Shown in pieces: positions 15,482 through 23,615 of a stretch of 64,000 nucleotides of DNA (positions are counted from its first letter, which is position 1; each line of letters begins with the position of its first letter). The position numbers were made by a program, and so were the translations under genes. The DNA lies in NCBI RefSeq assembly GCF_040790665.1, contig NZ_CP160849.1:2877501-2941500 (forward strand), in the 5' to 3' direction. The notes beneath the pieces were generated by a model that worked only from the letters and a program-made list of their open reading frames with translations, searched no databases and was not told the origin of the DNA. The stretch comes from Sulfitobacter pontiacus (lineage in GTDB: Bacteria > Pseudomonadota > Alphaproteobacteria > Rhodobacterales > Rhodobacteraceae).

Positions 15482-16816
15482 TCAGAGGTAATCCGAGCGC
15501 TGCAATCCGTATTTCGCCATTTTCTCGTTCAGCGTCCGGCGCGGCAGGCACAACTCCTCCATCACACTGGCGATAGACCCTTTGTGCCGGCGCATGGTAT
15601 TGTCGATCAGCATACGCTCGAAGGCTTCTACATATTCCTTCAGCGGCTTGCCGTCGGTGGTCATCACCGGCTGCATCTCTTCGTGGTCCGACATCAGCAG
15701 CGATGCGATAGAACCGGACCCGCGACGCGACTGCAACACGGCGCGTTCTGCCACATTGATCAATTGGCGCACGTTCCCGGGCCAAGGCGCTTGCAACAGT
15801 TGCGCGGCCTCTTGCGCGGAAACCTGCGGAGTCTCGCAGCCATATTCATCCGCGAATTCTTCGGACAAACGTGTGAACAACGTCAGAATATCCTCGCCCC
15901 GTTGGCGCAGCGGCGGCACGGTGATGCGCAGGGCGGCCAGACGATAGAAAAGGTCAGAACGCAGCGCATCTTCGGAGGTGCGCCCCGCTTCTTGCAGGTT
16001 CGAAATCGCAACGATCCGCGTTTCCGCAGGCGTGCCTTGGTCATTAATCGCACTCAGAAGACGGGCTTGCAGCGTCTCGCTGAGCGATTCAACACCTTCC
16101 AGCACCAAGGTACCGCCGCGGGCCTCCTCGATCGCGGGAAGCTGGGCGTCTTCTGGCATCATCGGACCAAACAAACGCTTGCTCAGCGCGTCTTCCTCTA
16201 GCGCGCCGCAGCTCACCAGCACGAACTTCTTGCCCGCGCGCGATCCCACGGCATGCAGCGCATGCGCCACCAGTGTCTTGCCCGTACCGGTTTCACCATC
16301 GATCAGCACGTGACCGTCGGCCTGACCAAGATCCAAAATATCCTCGCGCAGCCGTTCCATCACGGGCGAGCCGCCGATGAGCTTTTTCATCAGCTGGCTG
16401 CCGTCAGACAGCTCCCGACGCAGGGCGCGGTTGTCCATGACCAGACGGCGCGCGTTGGTGGCCTTCTTGGCCAGTTCGCTCATCCGGTCGGGGTTAAAGG
16501 GCTTTTCAAGGAAGTCGAACGCGCCGACGCGCATCGCCTCGACCGCCATGGGCACATCGCCGTGGCCGGTGATCATGATCACGGGCAGCGCACTGTCGGT
16601 CCCCATCAGCTTTTTCAGGAACTGCATGCCGCCCATGCCGGGCATCTTGATGTCGGAGATCACGATACCGGGGTAATCCGGCCCCAGCGTTTTCAACGCA
16701 TCCTCGGCGCTGCCGAACGTCTCTGTGTCATAGCCCGAAAGCGCCAGCCACTGGCTGATCGACTGACGCATGTCTTGTTCATCATCAACGATCGCGATTT
16801 TCATTGCCTGAGCCAT
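15482..16816 (-). CDS. dctD: DctD-like response regulator with a degenerate AAA+ domain
   Basis: The 444-residue protein has three domains: receiver (DDEQDM, phospho-acceptor Asp55 in ISDIKMPG, Lys105 in FLEKPF), AAA+ domain and a Fis-type helix-turn-helix (SVMEELCLPRRTLNEKMAKYG). Walker A is intact (GETGTGKT, 174-181) and an arginine-finger region SDLFYRL is present. However, the segment after RLFG that should carry GAFTGA reads PMMPEDAQLPAIEE, and Walker B is LVLEGVESL rather than LFLDEI. It may therefore not drive sigma-54 open-complex formation. It starts four bases after dctB ends, so the pair forms an operon. DctB/DctD normally control C4-dicarboxylate uptake; no dctPQM genes are in view. 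Confidence 0.85.
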   Translation of the reverse strand: MAQAMKIAIVDDEQDMRQSISQWLALSGYDTETFGSAEDALKTLGPDYPGIVISDIKMPGMGGMQFLKKLMGTDSALPVIMITGHGDVPMAVEAMRVGAFDFLEKPFNPDRMSELAKKATNARRLVMDNRALRRELSDGSQLMKKLIGGSPVMERLREDILDLGQADGHVLIDGETGTGKTLVAHALHAVGSRAGKKFVLVSCGALEEDALSKRLFGPMMPEDAQLPAIEEARGGTLVLEGVESLSETLQARLLSAINDQGTPAETRIVAISNLQEAGRTSEDALRSDLFYRLAALRITVPPLRQRGEDILTLFTRLSEEFADEYGCETPQVSAQEAAQLLQAPWPGNVRQLINVAERAVLQSRRGSGSIASLLMSDHEEMQPVMTTDGKPLKEYVEAFERMLIDNTMRRHKGSIASVMEELCLPRRTLNEKMAKYGLQRSDYL

Positions 16817-16820
16817 TGGT

Positions 16821-18581
16821 TTACTCTGCCGCCTGTGTCTTCTCTGTGCTGTCCATAATGGGCAGCTGCATTTCAAAAACCGCACCGCCATGTTGGCCGT
16901 TGCGGGCTGTCAGCCTGCCCCCCAGATCGGATACAATACCCGACGAGATCGCAAGCCCCAACCCGACACCATCGCCGGGCTGCTTGGTCGTGTAAAACGG
17001 CTCGAACAGGCTATCGAGATCTTCGATCCCGGGGCCATTATCGCGCACGGTAAGCGTCGCCGTCTCACCCGCTGATAGTATAATCTCTACCGTCGGGTTT
17101 CGTTCCGATTTGGTGGCATCCAATGCGTTGCGCAAGAGATTGACCAATACTTGTTCGATCCGCATGCGGTCCCCCATCACCTGAACAGGCTCTGCGGGCA
17201 GGATACGGTTGATCTGCACCTGACGCTGACGTAGCTGCGGCTCCATCATCGACAAGGCAGAGGCAAGCGCCTCCCCCATATCAAAGGGCGAAAACTGTTG
17301 CTGGCCCTTGCGCGCATAGCTTTTCAGCTGCCGCGTAATGGCCCCCATGCGTTCGATCAGATCGTCGATGCGCCCGAATGACGCCAACGCTTCCTCCAGC
17401 CGGTTGCGCTGCATCAACAGACGCGCGCCCGCCAGATAGGTTTTCATCGCGGCCAGCGGCTGGTTCAGCTCGTGGCTGACGGCGGCGGACATTTCGCCCA
17501 AGGCGGCGAGCTTGCTGGATTGTTCCAACGTCTGCTCGGCCACGGCCAAAGTCTGCTGCACCCGTTTGCGTTCCGCCACCTCGCGCTGAAGGGCGGCGTT
17601 CAGCGCGCGCAGCTCGGCGGATTCACGCTGAAACAGCGCGGCGCGCCCCGCCGTCCGACGGCTGAGAGCATAAAACGTCAACGCCAGCAGGATCGCAAAG
17701 CCCATCACCTCAAGCGCCAGTACCCCGTTCACCTTCTCGCGGACCGAAGCGTAGGTGGTGTAACTCGTGATCCGCCAGCCCCGAAACGGTATCCGTGACG
17801 ACAGACGCATCACCGCCTCGCCCTGCAGATAGGCATCGGCAGGCAATGCGGTCCAGTCGGCGGTGGCCTTGATCGCGCGCTCGATGGCGCTTTGCGGGGT
17901 CTGGTTCGACAAAGCCTCGCTTTCCGTCAGACCGCGCCAGCGCGGTTCGGTCGCCATGATGATGTCACCCGTGCTGTCAGTGACAATCACCGCATCCGAG
18001 ATACCGGCCCAGGCCCGTTCAAACCGTTGCAGATCCACCTCGGCCGCGATCACCCCAAGGTTGGTACCGCCTTCCTGAATACGGCGCGAATAGAAGAACC
18101 GGTAGCCGCCGGTATCGCGGGGAATAACGCTGAACACGGTCGAATTCGATCGCAGCGCGTCAACAAAATAAGCCTCTTGCCGGTGCGATGCCCCCAACCG
18201 GTTGCGGTCGGTCGCTGCCACCGTGCGCCCATCGATATCATAAAGCATCAAGGACGCCGCGCCGATCTCCTCTACAAAAGAGATCAATCGCTGGGTCGAC
18301 AGGGAGTAATCAGATCGGGTCAGCGCCTCGATCAAGGCGGGATCGCGCGACAAAAGCTGTGGCACAATCGCGTTCTGGCGCAGCTCGGCCAGCAGGTTGC
18401 CGCTGTAGAGCGCGATCCGAAGCTCGGCCCGGTTACGTGTGCTTTCGGTAAAGCGATCCGTCAGCAGCTTGTTGGTGACCGAAATCGTGGCCACCGCAAT
18501 GACCAAAAGCAAAGCAACCGCCAGCCGGACGCGCCAGCTGACAGATAAAGGGGCTTCACTAGAGGACGCAGACCGAAACAT
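16821..18581 (-). CDS. dctB: DctB-like C4-dicarboxylate sensor histidine kinase
   Basis: The 586-residue membrane kinase has one N-terminal transmembrane helix (about 19-38), a large periplasmic double-PAS-like sensor (to about residue 285), a second helix (290-306) and a coiled-coil linker. Then comes the dimerisation box with phospho-acceptor His370 in SAAVSHELNQPL, and the ATP-binding domain with NLLRNALDA, DNGPGI and GVGLGLAIS. This is the DctB architecture, where the periplasmic PAS domain binds succinate, fumarate or malate and controls DctD phosphorylation. It lies directly upstream of dctD. The unusual partner regulator makes the output uncertain even though the kinase looks complete. 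Confidence 0.88.
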   Translation of the reverse strand: MFRSASSSEAPLSVSWRVRLAVALLLVIAVATISVTNKLLTDRFTESTRNRAELRIALYSGNLLAELRQNAIVPQLLSRDPALIEALTRSDYSLSTQRLISFVEEIGAASLMLYDIDGRTVAATDRNRLGASHRQEAYFVDALRSNSTVFSVIPRDTGGYRFFYSRRIQEGGTNLGVIAAEVDLQRFERAWAGISDAVIVTDSTGDIIMATEPRWRGLTESEALSNQTPQSAIERAIKATADWTALPADAYLQGEAVMRLSSRIPFRGWRITSYTTYASVREKVNGVLALEVMGFAILLALTFYALSRRTAGRAALFQRESAELRALNAALQREVAERKRVQQTLAVAEQTLEQSSKLAALGEMSAAVSHELNQPLAAMKTYLAGARLLMQRNRLEEALASFGRIDDLIERMGAITRQLKSYARKGQQQFSPFDMGEALASALSMMEPQLRQRQVQINRILPAEPVQVMGDRMRIEQVLVNLLRNALDATKSERNPTVEIILSAGETATLTVRDNGPGIEDLDSLFEPFYTTKQPGDGVGLGLAISSGIVSDLGGRLTARNGQHGGAVFEMQLPIMDSTEKTQAAE

Positions 18582-18617
18582 GGCGGCAATCTACGCGTCC
18601 TCACCGGTGCACTCAAG

Positions 18618-19286
18618 TCACGCTGTGACCAGAGCCCCCGCCAATGCGCGGAAGAGCGCCGCCCCGTCCGTGCCCCCATGCCCCGCATCCGCGGCGCGTT
18701 CGGGGTGTGGCATCATCCCCAACACACGACGGTTCGACGAAAGGATGCCCGCGATGTCGGACTGCGACCCGTTGGGGTTATCACCATAGGTAAAGGCAAC
18801 ACGATCCTCGCCATGCAGTTTGGCAATTGTATCGCCATCGGCAAAATAATTGCCATCATGGTGTGCGATCGGGATGTCGATCATCGCACCGGCCTCGTAG
18901 CCCGATGTGTAATCGCTGTCCGCCGTGGCCACGCGCAGCGGCACGGTGCGACAGATGTATTTTAGCCCCGCATTGCGCAGCAGGGCACCGGGGAGCAGAC
19001 CGGTTTCGGTCAGCACCTGAAAGCCGTTGCAGATCCCGATGACATAACCGCCACGCTCCGCATGGGCCGCCACTTCGCGACAGATCGGAGAGTTTGCCGC
19101 AATGGCACCACAGCGCAGGTAGTCGCCATAGGAAAAGCCGCCGGGCACACCCACGATATCGACGCCCTCGGGCAGGCTCGTGTCCTTGTGCCAGACCATC
19201 GACACTTTGGCACCGACCGCCTTGAATGCCACCGCCAGATCGCGGTCACAGTTAGAGCCGGGAAAAACGATGACCGCTGCGTGCAT
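18618..19286 (-). CDS. purQ: FGAM synthase glutaminase subunit PurQ
   Basis: This 222-residue class I glutamine amidotransferase supplies ammonia to PurL in step four of purine synthesis. The nucleophile is Cys86 in GICNGFQ, and the His-Glu pair is in MPHPERAAD near residue 200. [18 protein letters not shown] is also typical. It is translated from an ATG overlapping the purS stop (TGATG at 19288-19284), so PurS and PurQ are made together, as fits the three-part PurL-PurQ-PurS enzyme used outside gammaproteobacteria. PurL itself is not in the window. Confidence 0.97.
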   Translation of the reverse strand: MHAAVIVFPGSNCDRDLAVAFKAVGAKVSMVWHKDTSLPEGVDIVGVPGGFSYGDYLRCGAIAANSPICREVAAHAERGGYVIGICNGFQVLTETGLLPGALLRNAGLKYICRTVPLRVATADSDYTSGYEAGAMIDIPIAHHDGNYFADGDTIAKLHGEDRVAFTYGDNPNGSQSDIAGILSSNRRVLGMMPHPERAADAGHGGTDGAALFRALAGALVTA

Positions 19287-19516
19287 CAGCTCATCTCCAC
19301 TGTGTAGGATTCGATCACCGTGTTCGCGAGCAACTTTTCACACATCACCTCGACGTCGGCCTTGGTTGCGCCCTCGTTCAGGTCCAGCTCGATCACCTTG
19401 CCCTGACGCACGCCATTGACGCCTTCAAAGCCCATGGCCCCAAGCGCGTGGCGCACGGCCTCGCCCTGCGGATCCAGAACACCGTTTTTCAACATCACAT
19501 GCACCCGTGCTTTCAT
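19286..19516 (-). CDS. purS: FGAM synthase subunit PurS
   Basis: This 76-residue protein begins [20 protein letters not shown] and continues with GKVIELDL and a C-terminal IESYTVEMS. PurS bridges PurQ and PurL and helps ammonia channelling in formylglycinamidine ribonucleotide synthase. The frame is open nine codons further upstream, but ATG 19516 with GGGGAC before it gives the family start. It overlaps purQ by one base. The repeat copy 2 box lies just upstream, between purS and purC. Confidence 0.96.
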   Translation of the reverse strand: MKARVHVMLKNGVLDPQGEAVRHALGAMGFEGVNGVRQGKVIELDLNEGATKADVEVMCEKLLANTVIESYTVEMS

Positions 19517-19531
19517 GACGCGTCCCCTATC

Positions 19532-19552
19532 TTCATTTTGCAAAATAAACTC
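19532..19552 (+). repeat. Intergenic repeat, copy 2 (box only)
   Basis: TTCATTTTGCAAAATAAACT followed by C matches the repeat box with one substitution. No GC hairpin follows. It sits in the 50-bp gap between purC and purS, which run in the same direction, so it lies inside a probable operon. Confidence 0.55.
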
Positions 19553-19567
19553 ATCTGCGACGCCAGC

Positions 19568-20329
19568 CTAGTTGATCAACGTCGGTTTCATCATCGGTGT
19601 CGACGTCTTGGGCATGACCCCCAAACGTCGGGCGACTTCGGTATAGGCATCCGTCAGCGACCCCAGATCGCGGCGGAACACATCCTTGTCCAGTTTCTGG
19701 CCGGTTTCGATATCCCACAGACGGCAGCTGTCGGGGCTGATCTCGTCGGCGACGATCAAACGCTGGAAATCGCCCTCGTAGATCCGGCCCACCTCAAGCT
19801 TGAAGTCCACCAGCCGGATGCCCACGGCCATCATCACGCCGGACATGAAATCATTGACCCGCAGCGACAGGCTCAGGATGTCTTCCATGTCCTGCTGACC
19901 GGCCCAGCCAAAGGCGGCGATATGTTCCTCGGTGACCAGCGGATCGCCAAGGTCGTTGTTCTTGAAGTGATATTCCACAATCGGGCGCGGCAGTTGCATG
20001 CCCTCGTCAATGCCAAGCCGCGTGGACAGCTCCCCCGCCGCATAGTTGCGCACGACGATCTCGAGCGGGATAATCTCTGCCTGACGGATCAACTGTTCGC
20101 GCATGTTCAGACGTTTGATGAAATGCGTCGGCACGCCGATGTTGTTCAGACCGGTCATGAAGAATTCGGACAGGCGGTTGTTCAGCACGCCCTTGCCTTC
20201 GATCACCGCTTTTTTCTCGGCGTTAAAGGCGGTTGTGTCGTCTTTGAAGTGCTGGACAATGGTCCCCGGTTCCGGTCCTTCATACAGGATCTTCGCCGTA
20301 CCTTCATAGATTTTCGTGCGACGGGCCAT
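19568..20329 (-). CDS. purC: SAICAR synthetase PurC
   Basis: This 253-residue enzyme joins CAIR and aspartate with ATP to form SAICAR in purine synthesis. Motifs include [11 protein letters not shown] near the N-terminus (ATP loop), [32 protein letters not shown] and [11 protein letters not shown] chose ATG 20329 ([10 protein letters not shown]), which has AAGGGA at a good distance; the upstream ATG 20335 would add two residues. It is the first gene of a minus-strand purC-purS-purQ group and is divergent from bmt across a 224-bp control region. Confidence 0.96.
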   Translation of the reverse strand: MARRTKIYEGTAKILYEGPEPGTIVQHFKDDTTAFNAEKKAVIEGKGVLNNRLSEFFMTGLNNIGVPTHFIKRLNMREQLIRQAEIIPLEIVVRNYAAGELSTRLGIDEGMQLPRPIVEYHFKNNDLGDPLVTEEHIAAFGWAGQQDMEDILSLSLRVNDFMSGVMMAVGIRLVDFKLEVGRIYEGDFQRLIVADEISPDSCRLWDIETGQKLDKDVFRRDLGSLTDAYTEVARRLGVMPKTSTPMMKPTLIN

Positions 20330-20467
20330 GCACATCCCTTCCAGACAACAGGCCGGTTGGAATACCCATCAGCCATTTCTAGCCTGTCACATAGTCCAAG
20401 CGCCCCTGCCACGCAAGCGCGCGCCCTGCCCTCATGGCGGTCATGCACGCAGAAACCATGGCGGCGG

Positions 20468-20504
20468 CTCATGACGATCATGAGAATAATGAAGTTGCGT
20501 CAAC
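20468..20504. promoter_or_regulatory. Palindromic operators upstream of bmt
   Basis: CTCATGA-CGA-TCATGAG (20468-20484) is a perfect 7+7 palindrome, and GTTG-CGT-CAAC (20494-20504) is a second perfect short one. They lie 50-86 bases before the bmt start in the bmt/purC divergent gap. Such dyads are typical binding sites of a dimeric regulator. An ArsR-type SahR/SamR regulator of methionine genes is one candidate, by inference only. Confidence 0.45.
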
Positions 20505-20553
20505 AGGGGCGTTGTGGGAAACGGCAAAATCACCCATTTAGCGGAGCGTTTTG

Positions 20554-21567
20554 ATGTCCAACCCCCTCACCGATCTTCTGGCTGAAAAAGGCACGCTGCT
20601 GGCCGATGGTGCCACTGGCACGAACCTGTTCAACATGGGCCTGATGTCCGGTGATGCGCCAGAGATGTGGAACACCGAACAGCCGCAAAACATCATCAAG
20701 CTGTATCAGGGTGCGGTGCAATCGGGCAGCGATATCTTCCTGACCAACTCCTTCGGCGCGAATGCCTCGCGTCTGAAACTGCATGGCGCTGAAAAACGCG
20801 CCCATGAGCTTAGCCGCGTGTCCGCCGAGCTTGCGCGCGAGGTCGCGGATAAGGCCGGTCGCAAGGTCATCGTTGCAGGCTCCGTCGGCCCCACGGGCGA
20901 GATCATGGAGCCGGTCGGCCCCCTCACCCACGCGCTGGCGGTCGAGATGTTCCATGAAACCGCGGACGGGCTGAAAGCCGGCGGTGCCGATGTGGGCTGG
21001 CTGGAGACGATCAGCGCCCCCGAGGAATACCGCGCCGCCGCTGAAGGCTTCAAGCTGGCAGGGCTCGACTGGGTCGGCACGATGAGCTTTGACACCGCAG
21101 GCCGCACCATGATGGGCATGACATCCGAGGCGATGGTCGACATGGTGCATGACCTCGATTATGGCCCGCTGGCCTATGGGGCCAACTGCGGCACCGGCGC
21201 GTCGGATGTGTTGCGCACGGTGTTGGGGTTCGCCTCCAAAGGCATGCCGACGCCGATCGTATCCAAAGGCAACGCGGGCATTCCGAAATACGTCGAAGGC
21301 CACATCCACTATGACGGCACGCCCGAACTGATGGCCGATTACGCCGAGATGGCCCGCAACTGCGGCGCGTCGATCATCGGCGGTTGCTGTGGCACCATGC
21401 CGGAACATCTGGTGCATATGCGCGCCGCTCTCGACAGCCGGCCCAAGGGCGACGCCCCCACGCTGGAACAGATCGTGGAGGCCCTTGGACCGTTCTCGTC
21501 GGCCAGCGATGGCACCGATGGCGAAGGCCCCACCCGCGCACCACGCCGTGGCCGCCGCCGGGGTTAA
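20554..21567 (+). CDS. bmt: Homocysteine S-methyltransferase (betaine--homocysteine type, Bmt)
   Basis: This 337-residue zinc methyltransferase barrel transfers a methyl group to homocysteine to form methionine. ILADGATGTNLF-like residues 15-26 (LLADGATGTNLF), the zinc cysteines in GANCGTG (Cys212) and GGCCGT (Cys278, Cys279), and VAGSVGPTGE are visible. It corresponds to the N-terminal homocysteine module of MetH. ATG 20554 is preceded by GGAG seven bases away; the TTG at 20551 is not needed. The tail is Arg-rich. With the corrinoid protein 1.3 kb downstream it probably works as one piece of a split B12-dependent methionine synthase. Direct use of glycine betaine is the traditional annotation and remains possible. 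Confidence 0.85.
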   Translation: MSNPLTDLLAEKGTLLADGATGTNLFNMGLMSGDAPEMWNTEQPQNIIKLYQGAVQSGSDIFLTNSFGANASRLKLHGAEKRAHELSRVSAELAREVADKAGRKVIVAGSVGPTGEIMEPVGPLTHALAVEMFHETADGLKAGGADVGWLETISAPEEYRAAAEGFKLAGLDWVGTMSFDTAGRTMMGMTSEAMVDMVHDLDYGPLAYGANCGTGASDVLRTVLGFASKGMPTPIVSKGNAGIPKYVEGHIHYDGTPELMADYAEMARNCGASIIGGCCGTMPEHLVHMRAALDSRPKGDAPTLEQIVEALGPFSSASDGTDGEGPTRAPRRGRRRG

Positions 21568-22649
21568 TCCCCGAAAAGATCCAACTGCGCGCTCGCCCGT
21601 TTGGGCGGGCGGAACAGATCGCAGCGCATCGGCGGCAATAGCGTATCCAGCCCCAACCGTTTGACCGCCAAGGTAAACCGCTGCGCAATCATCTCGGCAT
21701 AGGGGCCTTCGCCGCGCATCCGTCGGTGCCAATTTGCGTCATATTCCTTCCCCCCGTGCATCTCGCGCAGCCGCGCCATGATGCGACCCGCGCGGTCAGG
21801 GTAATGCGCCGCCAACCATTCCTGCATCAAGGGCGATACCTCGCGCGGCAAGCGCAGCATGATCCAGCTGGCCGCGACGGCCCCCGCATCGCGCCCCGCT
21901 TCCAAAATCGTCTCAAGCTCGGGATCGGTCAGCGCCGGCACCATGGGGGACGCCATCACCCGCACCGGAATGCCTGCCTCTGCCAAACGTGCGATCACCT
22001 GCAACCGGCGTTTCGGTGCAGGCACCCGCGGCTCCATCAACCGTGAAAGCGTCGCATCCAGCGTCGTCACCGACACGCCCACGCGGCACAGCCCGCGCGC
22101 CGCCATATCCGACAGAATATCAATATCCCGCTCGATCAGACTGCCCTTGGTCACAATGGCAACGGGATGGTTCGCATCTGCCAACACCTCTAGCAACGCG
22201 CGCATAATCCGATGCTCTTTCTCGATCGGCTGATAGGGATCGGTATTCGTGCCGATCGCAATGGGGGCGACCTGGTATTTCTTCGCCGCCAACTCTCGTT
22301 TCAACACCTCGGGCGCCTCGGGCCGCGCGATCAGCCGCGTCTCGAAATCCAGGCCCGGCGACAACCCCAGATAGGCATGGCTTGGCCGCGCAAAACAATA
22401 GACACAACCGTGTTCGCACCCGCGATACGGGTTAATCGACCGGTCAAACGGCAGGTCCGGCGACTGGTTGTAGCTGATCACGGAGCGCGGAATTTCAACG
22501 CTTACTTGGGTGCGCAAGACCGGCAAAGGGTCATCATCGCCCGCCCATCCATCGGCCACAGCGCTGACGGTCAGCGGCTCGAACCGGCCCGGGCGGTTGC
22601 TGGATGTGCCCCGTCCGGGCAGTCTGTATTTGCGCTGTGCCTGATCCAT
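21564..22649 (-). CDS. PA0069-family radical SAM protein
   Basis: This 361-residue protein has the radical SAM cluster motif in YRGCEHGCVYCFARPSHAY (Cys-x3-Cys-x2-Cys), followed by GTNTDPYQPIEKEH and IVTKGSLIERDIDIL. These are marks of the PA0069/Rv2578c family, distantly related to spore photoproduct lyase. The substrate of the family is not known to me; a DNA-related role is often assumed. The C-terminus ends SAQLDLFGD. It converges with bmt so closely that both stop codons overlap in TTAA (21564-21567), and its start is divergent from the corrinoid gene. It is probably an independent gene placed inside the methionine cluster. Confidence 0.88.
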   Translation of the reverse strand: MDQAQRKYRLPGRGTSSNRPGRFEPLTVSAVADGWAGDDDPLPVLRTQVSVEIPRSVISYNQSPDLPFDRSINPYRGCEHGCVYCFARPSHAYLGLSPGLDFETRLIARPEAPEVLKRELAAKKYQVAPIAIGTNTDPYQPIEKEHRIMRALLEVLADANHPVAIVTKGSLIERDIDILSDMAARGLCRVGVSVTTLDATLSRLMEPRVPAPKRRLQVIARLAEAGIPVRVMASPMVPALTDPELETILEAGRDAGAVAASWIMLRLPREVSPLMQEWLAAHYPDRAGRIMARLREMHGGKEYDANWHRRMRGEGPYAEMIAQRFTLAVKRLGLDTLLPPMRCDLFRPPKRASAQLDLFGD

Positions 22650-22851
22650 TCAAATCTTTTGGAACAAACTAGGAACATGGTCAAGTATATTGGCCCAAGC
22701 CATTGTTTTACAGCACGATTGAGCGTAATTTCCCACCAACCAAAGCGTCGCACGCGGTGCCGGGTTTGTCGCAAAAAGCACGAAGCTTTCGACGTGTATG
22801 TGACAAAAAGGCACAAGCCCGCGCGGGTGAGTTAACCGATGAGGAACGACT

Positions 22852-23550
22852 ATGTCGGATGAAGACGAAATTATCCTTGCCGATCTGGACGACGAAGAAC
22901 TTGTTCAGCAGATGTTTGATGATCTCTATGACGGTCTGCGCGAAGAGATCGAAGAAGGGGTCAATATCCTGATCGAACGCGATTGGGCACCCTATGATAT
23001 TCTGACCAAGGCGCTTGTTGGCGGCATGACCATCGTCGGGGCCGACTTCCGCGACGGTATCCTCTTTGTCCCCGAAGTGCTTCTGGCTGCGAACGCGATG
23101 AAAGGCGGCATGGCGATCCTAAAGCCGCTGCTGGCCGAAACCGGCGCGCCACGCGTGGGCAAGATGGTGATCGGCACGGTCAAGGGGGACATCCATGACA
23201 TCGGCAAGAACCTTGTGTCGATGATGATGGAAGGCGCGGGCTTTGAGGTTGTCGATCTTGGCATCAACAATTCGGTCGAAGCCTATCTTGAAGCGATGGA
23301 AACCGAAGGGCCGGACATCCTTGGCATGTCCGCGCTGCTGACCACGACCATGCCCTATATGAAAGTCGTGATCGACACGATGGTCGAACAGGGCATCCGC
23401 GATGACTATATCGTGCTGGTCGGCGGGGCCCCGTTGAACGAAGAATTCGGCAAGGCCATCGGTGCCGATGCCTATTGCCGCGATGCCGCCGTCGCGGTGG
23501 AAACCGCCAAGGAATGGGTCGGGCGGAAACACAACGCCGCAAAGGCGTAA
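22852..23550 (+). CDS. Corrinoid (B12-binding) methyl carrier protein, MtbC/MetH-like
   Basis: The 232-residue protein has the helical cap (LVGGMTIVGADFRDGILFVPEVLLAANAM read in parts at residues 56-84) and the cobalamin Rossmann domain with the base-off signature D113-x-H115-x-x-G118 (GDIHDIGKN). The SALLTTTMPYM loop and VLVGGAPLN hold the nucleotide tail. It matches the middle modules of MetH and the corrinoid proteins of methylamine/methanol systems. His115 should ligate cobalt. It probably shuttles a methyl group to Bmt encoded 1.3 kb upstream. GAGGAACGACT precedes the ATG. No cobalamin riboswitch is recognisable in the 200-bp leader. An intrinsic terminator follows directly. Confidence 0.92.
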   Translation: MSDEDEIILADLDDEELVQQMFDDLYDGLREEIEEGVNILIERDWAPYDILTKALVGGMTIVGADFRDGILFVPEVLLAANAMKGGMAILKPLLAETGAPRVGKMVIGTVKGDIHDIGKNLVSMMMEGAGFEVVDLGINNSVEAYLEAMETEGPDILGMSALLTTTMPYMKVVIDTMVEQGIRDDYIVLVGGAPLNEEFGKAIGADAYCRDAAVAVETAKEWVGRKHNAAKA

Positions 23551-23568
23551 GCAGTTGATCTAGAACAT

Positions 23569-23599
23569 AAAGGCCCTTCCCTACCGGAGGGGCCTTTTG
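23569..23599 (+). terminator. Intrinsic terminator between corrinoid and DUF1638 genes
   Basis: AAAGGCCCTTCC (23569-23580), loop CTACC and GGAGGGGCCTTT (23586-23597) form a 12-bp stem with one G-U pair, followed by TTTT. It ends just before the DUF1638 gene and should reduce read-through into it. Confidence 0.8.
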
Positions 23600-23615
23600 C
23601 ATGACGGAGCGTGAG

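Noticed and set aside
22650-22851. Cobalamin or SAM riboswitch before the corrinoid gene
   Set aside because: No B12-box or SAM-II core is visible by eye; a covariance search would be needed to overturn this.
23601-23615. Upstream ATG of DUF1638
   Set aside because: It is three bases from the terminator stem with no space for a free ribosome-binding site; ATG 23616 has one.
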